A stretch of 17,547 bases of DNA from contig JACVCM010000066.1 of the NCBI GenBank assembly GCA_016742125.1, positions 1 to 17,547 on the forward strand, given 5' to 3'. The stretch is from Sphingomonadaceae bacterium. GTDB lineage: Bacteria > Pseudomonadota > Alphaproteobacteria > Sphingomonadales > Sphingomonadaceae. The position numbers and the translations under genes were made by a program. Shown in pieces: positions 1-5,887 of the stretch; position 1 is the first letter of the stretch, and each line of letters opens with the position of its first letter. Under the pieces are notes generated by a model, which made no database searches, was not told where the DNA came from, and was given only the letters and a program-made list of their open reading frames with translations.

Positions 1-1
1 C

Positions 2-682
2 CAACACGAACCCATCGTCGACCCTCGCCGCCCCATCCGGCTCTTGCCTGAATATCTAGACGAACGCCTTGGCGCGCAATTCTTCTTTGGCCACGCCGTG
101 CGCGAGCCGCGCAGCCTCCAAGCTGACCTTGTCATAGTGGCCAATGGCGCCGACTTCGAATCGCTCTACCCCGAAGTCTTCGCCCAGAGCGAACTCACCC
201 GCACCAAACTTCAGATGCTGCGCACTGTCCCACAACCTGAAGGCTGGCGCCTCGGGCCCGCTCTCGCCGCCGGGCTAACGATGCGCTTCTACCAGAGCTT
301 TGCGCATTGCCCCTCACTGCCAGCGCTTGCGCAACGTTTCGCGCAAACTATGCCGGACTACGAACGCTGGGGCATCCACGTCATGGCGAGCCAGATGGCC
401 GACGGCTCGCTCACTCTTGGCGACTCTCACGAATACGGCCTCGAAATCGACATCTTCAACAAAGAAGAAATCGATCGCTTGATCCTCGACTACCTGCAAC
501 GTTTCGCCGCCTTCCCGAATCCGCAAATCGCCCAACGTTGGAACGGCATCTACGCCAAACGCTTCGATGCCGCTTACTTCCTCGCCGACCCTGAGCCCGG
601 TGTCAAGATCGTCAACGGCCTCGGTGGCGCTGGCATGACTCTCTCCTTTGGTCTCGCCGAAAAAGTAGTTCAGGAGCTATAG
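2..682 (+). CDS. FAD-dependent oxidoreductase, glycine-oxidase/DAO-like, C-terminal part (aminophosphonate catabolism)
   Basis: The frame is open to the left edge, so the N-terminal FAD-binding Rossmann part is missing and about 226 codons remain; the first in-window TTG (44) is not a credible start. What remains reads as the C-terminal half of a DAO-fold amine oxidase: an ADLVIVANGADF stretch before the substrate domain, a substrate-domain segment with GIHVMASQMADGSLTLGDSH, and a closing KIVNGLGGAGMTLSFGLAEK that would contact the FAD. The GDSHEYG stretch recalls the TIGR03364 group, which occurs beside phosphonatase genes and is proposed to oxidise aminophosphonates to phosphonoacetaldehyde. 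That fits the next gene, whose ATG follows this stop with no gap. Leucine codons are CTC-heavy (12 CTC and 3 CTG of 24), against 12 CTC and 7 CTG of 24 in phoH, a weak hint of different origin. The exact substrate is inferred. Confidence 0.75.
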   Translation, partial: QHEPIVDPRRPIRLLPEYLDERLGAQFFFGHAVREPRSLQADLVIVANGADFESLYPEVFAQSELTRTKLQMLRTVPQPEGWRLGPALAAGLTMRFYQSFAHCPSLPALAQRFAQTMPDYERWGIHVMASQMADGSLTLGDSHEYGLEIDIFNKEEIDRLILDYLQRFAAFPNPQIAQRWNGIYAKRFDAAYFLADPEPGVKIVNGLGGAGMTLSFGLAEKVVQEL

Positions 683-1474
683 ATGCCGATCCAAGCAGTC
701 ATCTTCGATTGGGCCGGCACTGTTGTCGATTACGGTTGCCAAGCGCCCGTGCTGGCCATCCAAGAACTCTTCCGCCGCCGCGGCGTGCCGCTGGAGGCCA
801 ACGAAGCCCGCCATGCGATGGGCTTGCTGAAGCGAGACCAACTCCGGGAGATCCTAGCTCTCCCGCAGGTAGCGCAACGCTGGCGCGCCGCGCATGGCGA
901 TGTCGAAAAGCTGATGCCCTTCCTGCACTTGCCTGTACAGTCCGGCTCCGATCGCATTCTCAAGGCAATGAACCGCAGCCACAGCCGCGACAGTTACCTC
1001 CGAATCCTCGATCGCGTCCGTGCCGTCCGCCCTGATATTGCCTTTTCCGGCGACTTCATCGTCGGCTTCCCCGGTGAAAGCGACGCGGATTTCGATGACA
1101 CGATGAGCCTGGTGCGCGCAGTCGGCTATGCGCAGGCCTATTCGTTTAAGTACAGTCCCCGCCCCGGCACGCCTGCGGCCGATATGGCGGATCAGATCGC
1201 GCCTGAAATCATGGACGAACGCCTACAACGCCTGCAGGCGCAGCTGGTCGCGGACCAGAGCGCGTTCAACCGCAACACTGTTGGCAAGGCGACTGAAATC
1301 CTGCTCGAAAGGACCGGAAAGCTCGCTGGTCAGCTAATCGGCAAATCGCCATGGCTGCAATCGGTGCATGTGCTTGCGCCGGGGCTATCTATAGGCGATG
1401 TTGTCACCGTCGATATTACCGATTCTGGACCGCTAAGTTTGAAGGGTGAACCAAAGATGAGAGCAGCCGCCTGA
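683..1474 (+). CDS. miaB: Chimeric ORF: PhnX N-terminus (codons 1-72) fused in frame to MiaB C-terminus (codons 73-263)
   Basis: Residues 1-72 are a clear start of phosphonoacetaldehyde hydrolase (PhnX, HAD superfamily): AVIFDWAGTVVDYG carries the nucleophile Asp9, and MGLLK carries Lys50, the Schiff-base lysine of the family. From about residue 73 the protein is the tail of MiaB, the tRNA ms2i6A37 methylthiotransferase: LHLPVQSGSDRILKAMNR, GDFIVGFPGE, FKYSPRPGTPA and a C-terminal TRAM domain (about 200-258). MiaB is normally about 440 residues and its radical-SAM CxxxCxxC cluster motif lies upstream of this part, so it is absent. PhnX is normally about 260-270 residues, so its core and later catalytic residues are also absent. 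The product should have neither activity. The tail abuts phoH (TGA then ATG), the normal alphaproteobacterial order, so the right side is native. Either a real recombination or an assembly chimera produced it. Confidence 0.85.
   Translation: MPIQAVIFDWAGTVVDYGCQAPVLAIQELFRRRGVPLEANEARHAMGLLKRDQLREILALPQVAQRWRAAHGDVEKLMPFLHLPVQSGSDRILKAMNRSHSRDSYLRILDRVRAVRPDIAFSGDFIVGFPGESDADFDDTMSLVRAVGYAQAYSFKYSPRPGTPAADMADQIAPEIMDERLQRLQAQLVADQSAFNRNTVGKATEILLERTGKLAGQLIGKSPWLQSVHVLAPGLSIGDVVTVDITDSGPLSLKGEPKMRAAA
887..898. other. Probable junction between phnX-type and miaB-type sequence
   Basis: The twelve bases GCCGCGCATGGC encode A-A-H-G and suit both parents. PhnX proteins commonly have W-R-x-x-H-G here, and sphingomonad MiaB proteins, as I remember them, have A-A-H-G followed by an acidic residue, V-E-K-L-M-P. 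The break must lie within or next to this stretch. A short shared word of this kind is typical of template-switch or assembly joins and also of microhomology-mediated recombination. The sequence alone cannot separate these. Confidence 0.6.
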
Positions 1475-2467
1475 ATGGCAAAAAGGGCACAAGCGCAAGC
1501 TGGCGACATGTCACGGCTCGAAATGAGTTTCGACAAACCGCACCTCATCAACTCGGTATTCGGCGAATTCGACCGCAATCTGGTGACTATCGAGAACCGT
1601 CTTGGCGTGTACATCTCTGCGCGCGGCAACCGTGTGCAGATCGAGGGTGAGGCCGGTTCCATCGGACGTACCCGCGACATATTGAACGACATTTATTCGC
1701 GCGTTCAACGCGGCGAGGATATCGATGCCGAGGCAGTGCAGGCCATTATTGCGATGACCGCAGAGCCGACACTCGAAGGGATTGTCCGCAAGGAAAGCGA
1801 CGCGCCGGGCATCATGATTCGCACGCGGAAGAAAACGCTGGTCCCGCGTTCCGCCAATCAGGTACCCTATATGGAGGCCCTGGCCCGCGATGAGATCATA
1901 TTCGCATTGGGTCCGGCGGGCACCGGCAAAACCTACCTGGCGGTGGCGCAGGCTGTTGCCATGCTCATCACCGGCGCTGTCCAACGCCTCGTGCTATCCC
2001 GCCCGGCGGTCGAGGCAGGCGAGCGGCTCGGCTTCCTGCCCGGCGACATGAAGGAAAAGGTCGACCCCTATCTCCGCCCGATTTACGACGCGCTCTACGA
2101 CTGCCTGCCTGCGGAGCAGGTCGAGCGCCGCATTGCGTCGGGCGAAATCGAGATCGCCCCCATTGCCTTCATGCGTGGACGCACATTATCCGATGCCTTC
2201 ATCATCCTGGACGAAGCACAGAATACCACCGCCGCGCAGATGAAGATGTTCCTCACCCGTTTCGGCATGAACAGCCGCATGGTGATCTGCGGTGACCCGC
2301 ATCAGGTCGATATTCCCGGCGGCGAGCGCATGTCGGGCCTCAACGATGCAGTAAACCGGCTCGAGGGAGTCGAAGGCATCCGGACCATTCGTTTCAACAG
2401 CAGTGACGTTGTCCGTCATCCGCTCGTGGGGCGGATCGTCGATGCCTATGAGGGCGGGAATGATTGA
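1475..2467 (+). CDS. phoH: PhoH family ATPase (YbeZ type)
   Basis: A 330-residue cytoplasmic P-loop protein of the PhoH/YbeZ group, partner of YbeY in rRNA maturation and RNA stress. It has a Walker A GPAGTGKT at 146-153, a Walker B IILDEAQN at 243-250, and the family signature around ICGDPHQVDIPGG (271-283). The N-terminal 110 residues form the KH-like region usual for this group (NRLGVYISARGNRVQIEG). Length is typical. It begins directly after the miaB-tail stop and its end overlaps ybeY by 8 bases, so it is probably transcribed and translated with ybeY and corC. Function in RNA metabolism is established for the family; the exact substrate is not. Confidence 0.95.
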   Translation: MAKRAQAQAGDMSRLEMSFDKPHLINSVFGEFDRNLVTIENRLGVYISARGNRVQIEGEAGSIGRTRDILNDIYSRVQRGEDIDAEAVQAIIAMTAEPTLEGIVRKESDAPGIMIRTRKKTLVPRSANQVPYMEALARDEIIFALGPAGTGKTYLAVAQAVAMLITGAVQRLVLSRPAVEAGERLGFLPGDMKEKVDPYLRPIYDALYDCLPAEQVERRIASGEIEIAPIAFMRGRTLSDAFIILDEAQNTTAAQMKMFLTRFGMNSRMVICGDPHQVDIPGGERMSGLNDAVNRLEGVEGIRTIRFNSSDVVRHPLVGRIVDAYEGGND

Positions 2468-3044
2468 TGTCGAAGTCGACATCGGGCTCGAGTGGCGGGA
2501 AAGTAGTTTTGGACAATCAGAAGCCGAAAAGGCCGTCGATGCGGCGGTGAAAGTCGCCGGACTTCAGGGACTGGCTGATTATCCGTTCCCTGTCGAAGTA
2601 AGCATCAAGCTCACCGACAATGATGAGATTCACGCCCTCAACCGCGAATGGCGGGAAAAGGACAAGCCGACCAATGTGTTGAGCTTTCCCATGCTGGATG
2701 ATTCAGAGCTTCAAGCCCTTCGTCACCCTGAACTCGTTTCAGGGTCCATCAATCAGCCGAGACCGGAGGGCCAAGAGGCAAAATGGACCCTGAAACAAGT
2801 TCAGGGTGACGAGCCTGAGATGGAGTTATTGTTGGGCGACATCATCCTCGCTTATGGCGTTTGCAAGGCCGAGGCCGCCGAAAAGGGCATCCCCCTCGCC
2901 CATCATGCCACCCATCTCGTCATTCACGGCATGCTTCACCTGCTCGGGCACGACCATATCGAGGACGAGGAGGCCGAAACGATGGAGGGGCTGGAGGTAA
3001 AAGCGCTTGCATCGATGGGGCTTCACAATCCATATGAGACCTGA
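2460..3044 (+). CDS. ybeY: YbeY endoribonuclease / rRNA maturation factor, with in-frame repeat-derived insert
   Basis: YbeY is a zinc-dependent endoribonuclease for 16S rRNA 3' end maturation and ribosome quality control. The start at 2460 (MIDVEVDIGLEW) overlaps the phoH stop by 8 bases and is better than the upstream in-frame ATG at 2403, which lies deep in phoH. The 194-residue product has the family core REKDKPTNVLSFP (66-78), LLGDII (124-129) and the metal site HGMLHLLGHDH with His156, His160 and His166. Between VLSFPMLDDSELQAL and EMELLLGD sit about 30 extra residues (88-117) encoded by a palindromic repeat at 2721-2811; E. coli YbeY has only a short loop here. The insert is in frame, leaves all catalytic residues intact and falls in a loop, so the enzyme is probably functional. 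Confidence 0.93.
   Translation: MIDVEVDIGLEWRESSFGQSEAEKAVDAAVKVAGLQGLADYPFPVEVSIKLTDNDEIHALNREWREKDKPTNVLSFPMLDDSELQALRHPELVSGSINQPRPEGQEAKWTLKQVQGDEPEMELLLGDIILAYGVCKAEAAEKGIPLAHHATHLVIHGMLHLLGHDHIEDEEAETMEGLEVKALASMGLHNPYET
2721..2811. repeat. REPIN-like palindromic repeat, copy 1, inside ybeY
   Basis: Two 29-base arms (2721-2749 and 2783-2811) are reverse complements with one mismatch, separated by 33 bases. Each arm is also a perfect small hairpin: ACCCTGAA-CTCGT-TTCAGGGT (2725-2745) and ACCCTGAA-ACAAG-TTCAGGGT (2787-2807). The nested design, two inverted hairpin units forming a larger hairpin, matches the REPIN layout. A diverged copy lies at 6581-6646. It reads through in the ybeY frame as RHPELVSGS...TLKQVQGDE. 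Confidence 0.9.
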
Positions 3045-3076
3045 TTTCCGCAATAAGGGGCAACCACGCTTCCATC

Positions 3077-4015
3077 ATGCCTGAGGGTGACAGTTTTAAC
3101 GGTTTGAAGACCGCAACCGACGACGATAGCGACGGACGAATATGGCAGCGGCTGAAGACCGCATTCTTTGGCCGCAACCACGAACCGACCTTGCGTGAGC
3201 AGCTTGAAGAAGCGATCGCCGAACATGAAGAAGACAGCGAGGAAAGCGGACAACCTGACAGCGACGGCGACCTGACCGCTGTAGAGCGCACAATGCTGCG
3301 CAACCTGCTGCATTTCAGCGAACACCGGGTCGATGACGTGATGGTTCCGCGCAGCGACATCATCGCCATCGACGAAAGTGCCAGTTTCGCCGAATGCATC
3401 GCCGCCTTTGCCGAACATGGCCATAGCCGCCTGCCCGTCTATCGCGACACGCTCGACAGCATCACGGGCATGATCCACATAAAGGATGCCTTTGCCGTCC
3501 TGGCCGAGGGCGCCGAGCAGCCCGACAGCCTTGAGGCGTTCATCCGCCAGCCGCGCTTCGTACCGCAGAATATGAGCGTGCTCGCCCTGCTCGACGAAAT
3601 GCGCCGTACGCGCACGCATTTGGCCATAGTGCTCGACGAATATTCGGGCACCGAAGGCCTAGTCACCATCGAGGATCTGGTCGAGGAAATCGTCGGTGAA
3701 ATCGAGGACGAGCATGATGACGAGCCCGAGATTCTATTCGAGCAAAAAGCGCCCGACATGTGGGAATCGGACGCGCGCGCAGAACTGGACGATCTTGCCG
3801 AAGCCATCGACCCGAAACTGGCAGAGGTCGACGAGGATGTGGACACGCTGGGCGGGCTGGCGTTCGTGATTGCCGGACAGGTTCCCAATGTCGGCCAGAT
3901 GTTATTGCACGAAGCCAGCGGCTGGCGACTGGAGATATTGGAAGGCGATGAGAAGCGCGTCACAAAAATCAGGCTGTTCGCGCCGACGCCCGATCCGGAG
4001 GAAGAGGGGGAGTGA
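3077..4015 (+). CDS. corC: CBS-domain CorC/HlyC family protein (magnesium/cobalt efflux type)
   Basis: A 312-residue soluble protein with an acidic N-terminal linker (1-80), a CBS-domain pair (about 87-145 and 152-210) and a C-terminal CorC/HlyC transporter-associated domain (about 220-300, with DTLGGLAFVIAGQVP and WRLEILEG). The signatures HFSEHRVDDVMVPRSDI, HSRLPVYRDTLDSITGMIH and YSGTEGLVTIEDLVEEIVGE are typical. No membrane segment is seen, so it is the short YbeX/CorC form rather than the DUF21-containing form. It lies 32 bases after ybeY in the usual phoH-ybeY-corC order. In many relatives lnt and metK come next; here they do not. The family is linked to Mg/Co homeostasis and, through its neighbours, to ribosome maintenance; the mechanism is uncertain. 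Confidence 0.92.
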   Translation: MPEGDSFNGLKTATDDDSDGRIWQRLKTAFFGRNHEPTLREQLEEAIAEHEEDSEESGQPDSDGDLTAVERTMLRNLLHFSEHRVDDVMVPRSDIIAIDESASFAECIAAFAEHGHSRLPVYRDTLDSITGMIHIKDAFAVLAEGAEQPDSLEAFIRQPRFVPQNMSVLALLDEMRRTRTHLAIVLDEYSGTEGLVTIEDLVEEIVGEIEDEHDDEPEILFEQKAPDMWESDARAELDDLAEAIDPKLAEVDEDVDTLGGLAFVIAGQVPNVGQMLLHEASGWRLEILEGDEKRVTKIRLFAPTPDPEEEGE

Positions 4016-4046
4016 GAGGGCGGATTTCTATCCAAAAGGCAGATTC

Positions 4047-4787
4047 ATGAGTTCAGGGCCGACGAAGGATGAGACCGCACTATTCGATGATATATCCGCT
4101 CTTGCAGACAAGGTGTGGGATATATCCAAAGATATTTCAGGAAAGATTACAGATCCAAAGTTCATTTCCGTCGTTTTATTTCGACGCCTTCGGGCCAATC
4201 ACAGAGGCTACGCCGTTCTTTGGAACAATGATTGCCAGATAGAGGCCGAAATTATTGTTCGAGCCGCTGTGGAAACTGCCATCTGCATCGGCGCTAACTT
4301 TAGAATGGCAGACGAGTTTCCTCGTCTTATGCGGCGTGATGCAGCAGCAACACTGCAGGGGCAAATAAAGATCTACAGAGAGGCGGACGAGACTCAAATG
4401 GTCAAGAGCAGCGAGGCTGCATTGCGCTACCTACAGGCCGGATTTGCCGAAGGGGAAAAGGCAGCAAAGCTAGATTGGAAGTCGCTGGCTGAAGCGGGAG
4501 GGCAGCCATTGCTTTACAATTTCCATAAGATGCTTTCGGGGATGTCTTCTCACGTCACTGGTTTATCTCTAATTCGAGGTATTGGCGATGCTGAAGCAGA
4601 AGAGATGCAAGCTAATTTGTATGGCATGAGTAAGCGTAACTACTTCAACATGATGGCAGGCGCGACCCTTCAAGGCTCCCTAATTCACTCGGGTATGATC
4701 GATGCCGCAGCCTGTGCCGAGGAAGCACTGTCACTGGTGAAGCGGATGGACGCGTTATCGATAGATTGGCCGGGTTCGGAGGGCTGA
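4047..4787 (+). CDS. DUF5677-like protein of unknown function
   Basis: The chosen start is the ATG at 4047 (MSSGPTKDETALF), after a purine-rich stretch; the same frame runs upstream into corC but is not credible there. The 246-residue product is largely helical, with FRRLRANHRGYAVLWNNDCQIEAEIIVRAAVETAICI at about 47-83. That pattern (leucine/arginine helix, A-x-x-L, then E-A-E-x-x-V-R-A-x-x-E) resembles DUF5677 proteins, a family without known function that is often found in accessory regions. I see no signal peptide, clear membrane segment or catalytic motif. The stretch looks less GC-rich than its neighbours and uses AGA for arginine at least three times (NHRG, FRMA, YREA), which suggests horizontal transfer. 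It sits between corC and a toxin-antitoxin pair. The family assignment is from memory of the pattern. Confidence 0.7.
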   Translation: MSSGPTKDETALFDDISALADKVWDISKDISGKITDPKFISVVLFRRLRANHRGYAVLWNNDCQIEAEIIVRAAVETAICIGANFRMADEFPRLMRRDAAATLQGQIKIYREADETQMVKSSEAALRYLQAGFAEGEKAAKLDWKSLAEAGGQPLLYNFHKMLSGMSSHVTGLSLIRGIGDAEAEEMQANLYGMSKRNYFNMMAGATLQGSLIHSGMIDAAACAEEALSLVKRMDALSIDWPGSEG

Positions 4788-4853
4788 GCAGTTCGCGTGA
4801 GCGATTTCGGGGACACCAGACGCGTTGGACAGCCAAAGAAAAGGGATGAGCAT

Positions 4854-4881
4854 TGCAATACATGTATCGCATTGCTATTAC
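4854..4881 (+). promoter_or_regulatory. Candidate promoter with operator for the toxin-antitoxin operon
   Basis: A near-perfect palindrome GCAATACATGTATCGC (4855-4870; the central ten bases 4858-4867 are perfect) lies just before the antitoxin. It is framed by a possible -35 TTGCAA (4854-4859) and -10 TATTAC (4876-4881), 16 bases apart, so a dimer bound to the palindrome would block RNA polymerase. Ribbon-helix-helix antitoxins usually repress their own operon through such sites. The -10 is so close to the ATG at 4888 that the mRNA may have a very short leader or none. Confidence 0.45.
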
Positions 4882-4887
4882 TCCGTC

Positions 4888-5115
4888 ATGCCAATGTCTC
4901 TTCGTCTCCCCGCCGAAATCGAAAATCGCCTTGATGCGCTGTCCACGCTAACCGGTAGGTCGAAGACTTTCTATGCCACGCAGGCGATCGTCGAGCATAT
5001 CGACGATCTGGAAGATGCGCATCTCTCCTCTGAAATTCGCGCGCGTATTCGGGCCGGAACCGAAAAACGAATTCCCTTGAACGAGTTGCTGGCGGAATAT
5101 GGCCTGGAGAATTGA
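4888..5115 (+). CDS. Ribbon-helix-helix antitoxin (RelB-like)
   Basis: A 75-residue protein starting MPMSLRLPAEIENRLDAL. The N-terminal 45 residues are a ribbon-helix-helix DNA-binding fold: beta strand MSLRLP, helix EIENRLDALSTLTG, the turn RSKTFYATQAIV and a second helix. The C-terminal half (SSEIRARIRAGTEKRIPLNELLAEYGLEN) is the usual toxin-binding tail. Upstream in-frame starts (TTG 4825, ATG 4846) would place the palindromic operator inside the gene and add residues unlike the family, so 4888 is preferred; ATG 4894 is also possible. It overlaps the toxin by 17 bases, which couples their translation. The role is to neutralise the toxin and repress the operon. Confidence 0.85.
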   Translation: MPMSLRLPAEIENRLDALSTLTGRSKTFYATQAIVEHIDDLEDAHLSSEIRARIRAGTEKRIPLNELLAEYGLEN

Positions 5116-5371
5116 GCTTGCCGACTCCGCCGCGAAGCAACTGCGCAAACTCGATCCCCAAATTGCCGAACGAATCCTGACTTTCCTGCGCGACCGCGTC
5201 GCCCCGCTCGACGACCCGCGCAGCATTGGCGAGGCACTGCGCGGAAAGGAATTGGGCGATTTCTGGAAATATCGTGTCGGTGATTGGCGTATTATTGCCG
5301 ATATTGAGGATGGGCTTGTGCTTATCACGGTCATCCGGATCGGCAACCGTCGGGAAATCTATCGGCGTTGA
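5099..5371 (+). CDS. RelE/ParE-family toxin
   Basis: A 90-residue basic protein of the RelE/ParE superfamily: RIELADSAAKQLRKLDPQIA, then ALRGKELGDFWKYRVGDWRI and ITVIRIGNRREIYRR at the end. The GDFWKYRVGDWRIIADI core and the C-terminal RIGNRREIY are hallmarks of RelE-type mRNA interferases, which cut mRNA in the ribosome. Key basic and aromatic residues (Lys, Arg, Tyr near the C-terminus) are present, so it looks intact. Its ATG lies inside the last codons of the antitoxin gene. ParE-type gyrase poisoning cannot be ruled out, but the motif set favours RelE. Confidence 0.88.
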   Translation: MAWRIELADSAAKQLRKLDPQIAERILTFLRDRVAPLDDPRSIGEALRGKELGDFWKYRVGDWRIIADIEDGLVLITVIRIGNRREIYRR

Positions 5372-5502
5372 GAGCTTGAGCGCTTGCAATGTAGGATTTG
5401 ATTTGAGATTCGGGGTTGACCGACCCGTAGGGGCTGGCGCGGCTCTTTCTCAGTGTCCGGATTTGCCCGAATTTACGCAGCCCACTCATGTTCGCTAAAG
5501 CA

Positions 5503-5544
5503 ACAAAGGATACAAATGGGGGGTATCGTGTCGGTATCTTTTGT
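5503..5544. repeat. Imperfect dyad with GGTATC repeats
   Basis: ACAAAGGATAC (5503-5513) pairs with GTATCTTTTGT (5534-5544), ten of eleven bases. Between and within the arms, GGTATC occurs twice (5522-5527 and 5533-5538). Such repeated GTATC words can be arm-type sites for tyrosine recombinases, but no integrase gene is present, so this is only a candidate. Confidence 0.35.
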
Positions 5545-5583
5545 AGCTTTAAGCCCCCTCTTCCTCAACGGGCGTTTGCCATT

Positions 5584-5643
5584 GACGGGTCGAAGATGCC
5601 CCCGGCATCTTCTTTGATATGCCGGGGGCATATCAAACCCGAC
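5584..5643. repeat. Tandem hairpin pair (REPIN-like) with complementary loops
   Basis: Two perfect hairpins stand back to back: GAAGATGCC-CCC-GGCATCTTC (5592-5612) and TTTGATATGCC-GGG-GGCATATCAAA (5613-5637). Their loops, CCC and GGG, are complementary, and the whole element can refold into one long hairpin (5584-5608 with 5619-5643, 20 of 25 pairs). CGGG (5586-5589) and CCCG (5638-5641) can close the outside. A word sharing the core, GATGCCGGGGGCA, recurs at 10461-10473. Confidence 0.85.
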
Positions 5644-5887
5644 AACAACAAACGGATATGGAGACTTGCAAGCTTGCTTGCTAATCGGAGTTGGTGTGCG
5701 TGCGCGAGCCGGAGGCTCGCCAGCGACTTCCCCTACCACTCACAAGACTTGCTACGCATCTTTCGACTTCGTTTAGCATCGCAAAGCCAAGTCTATCTTT
5801 CCCGCAAGGGGAGAGAGGGGGTAAGCTGCAAGCCGTATAAGGTGTCAACCGAGTGTCAACTTAAACGCTTTTCTGGGGATTTCCGCC

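Larger units (their letters stand above)
5372..5887. other. 516-bp gap without a credible gene, holding repeats
   Basis: Open frames here are short or run into the antisense of the MOSC gene and match no family I know. The gap contains an 11-base dyad (5503-5513 with 5534-5544), the paired-hairpin element at 5584-5643, a 7-base hairpin GCGAGCC-GGA-GGCTCGC (5704-5720) and two GTGTCAAC direct repeats (5842-5849, 5853-5860). The density of small repeats between an accessory gene block and a housekeeping-type gene looks like a scar of past insertions. Confidence 0.6.

Noticed and set aside
2403..2459. Earlier ybeY start
   Set aside because: It lies within the phoH end and adds residues outside the family; 2460 fits overlap and family length.
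5842..5860. TTGACA twice on the minus strand, as possible -35 boxes
   Set aside because: No good -10 follows at the right spacing and there is no minus-strand gene downstream before the relE region.
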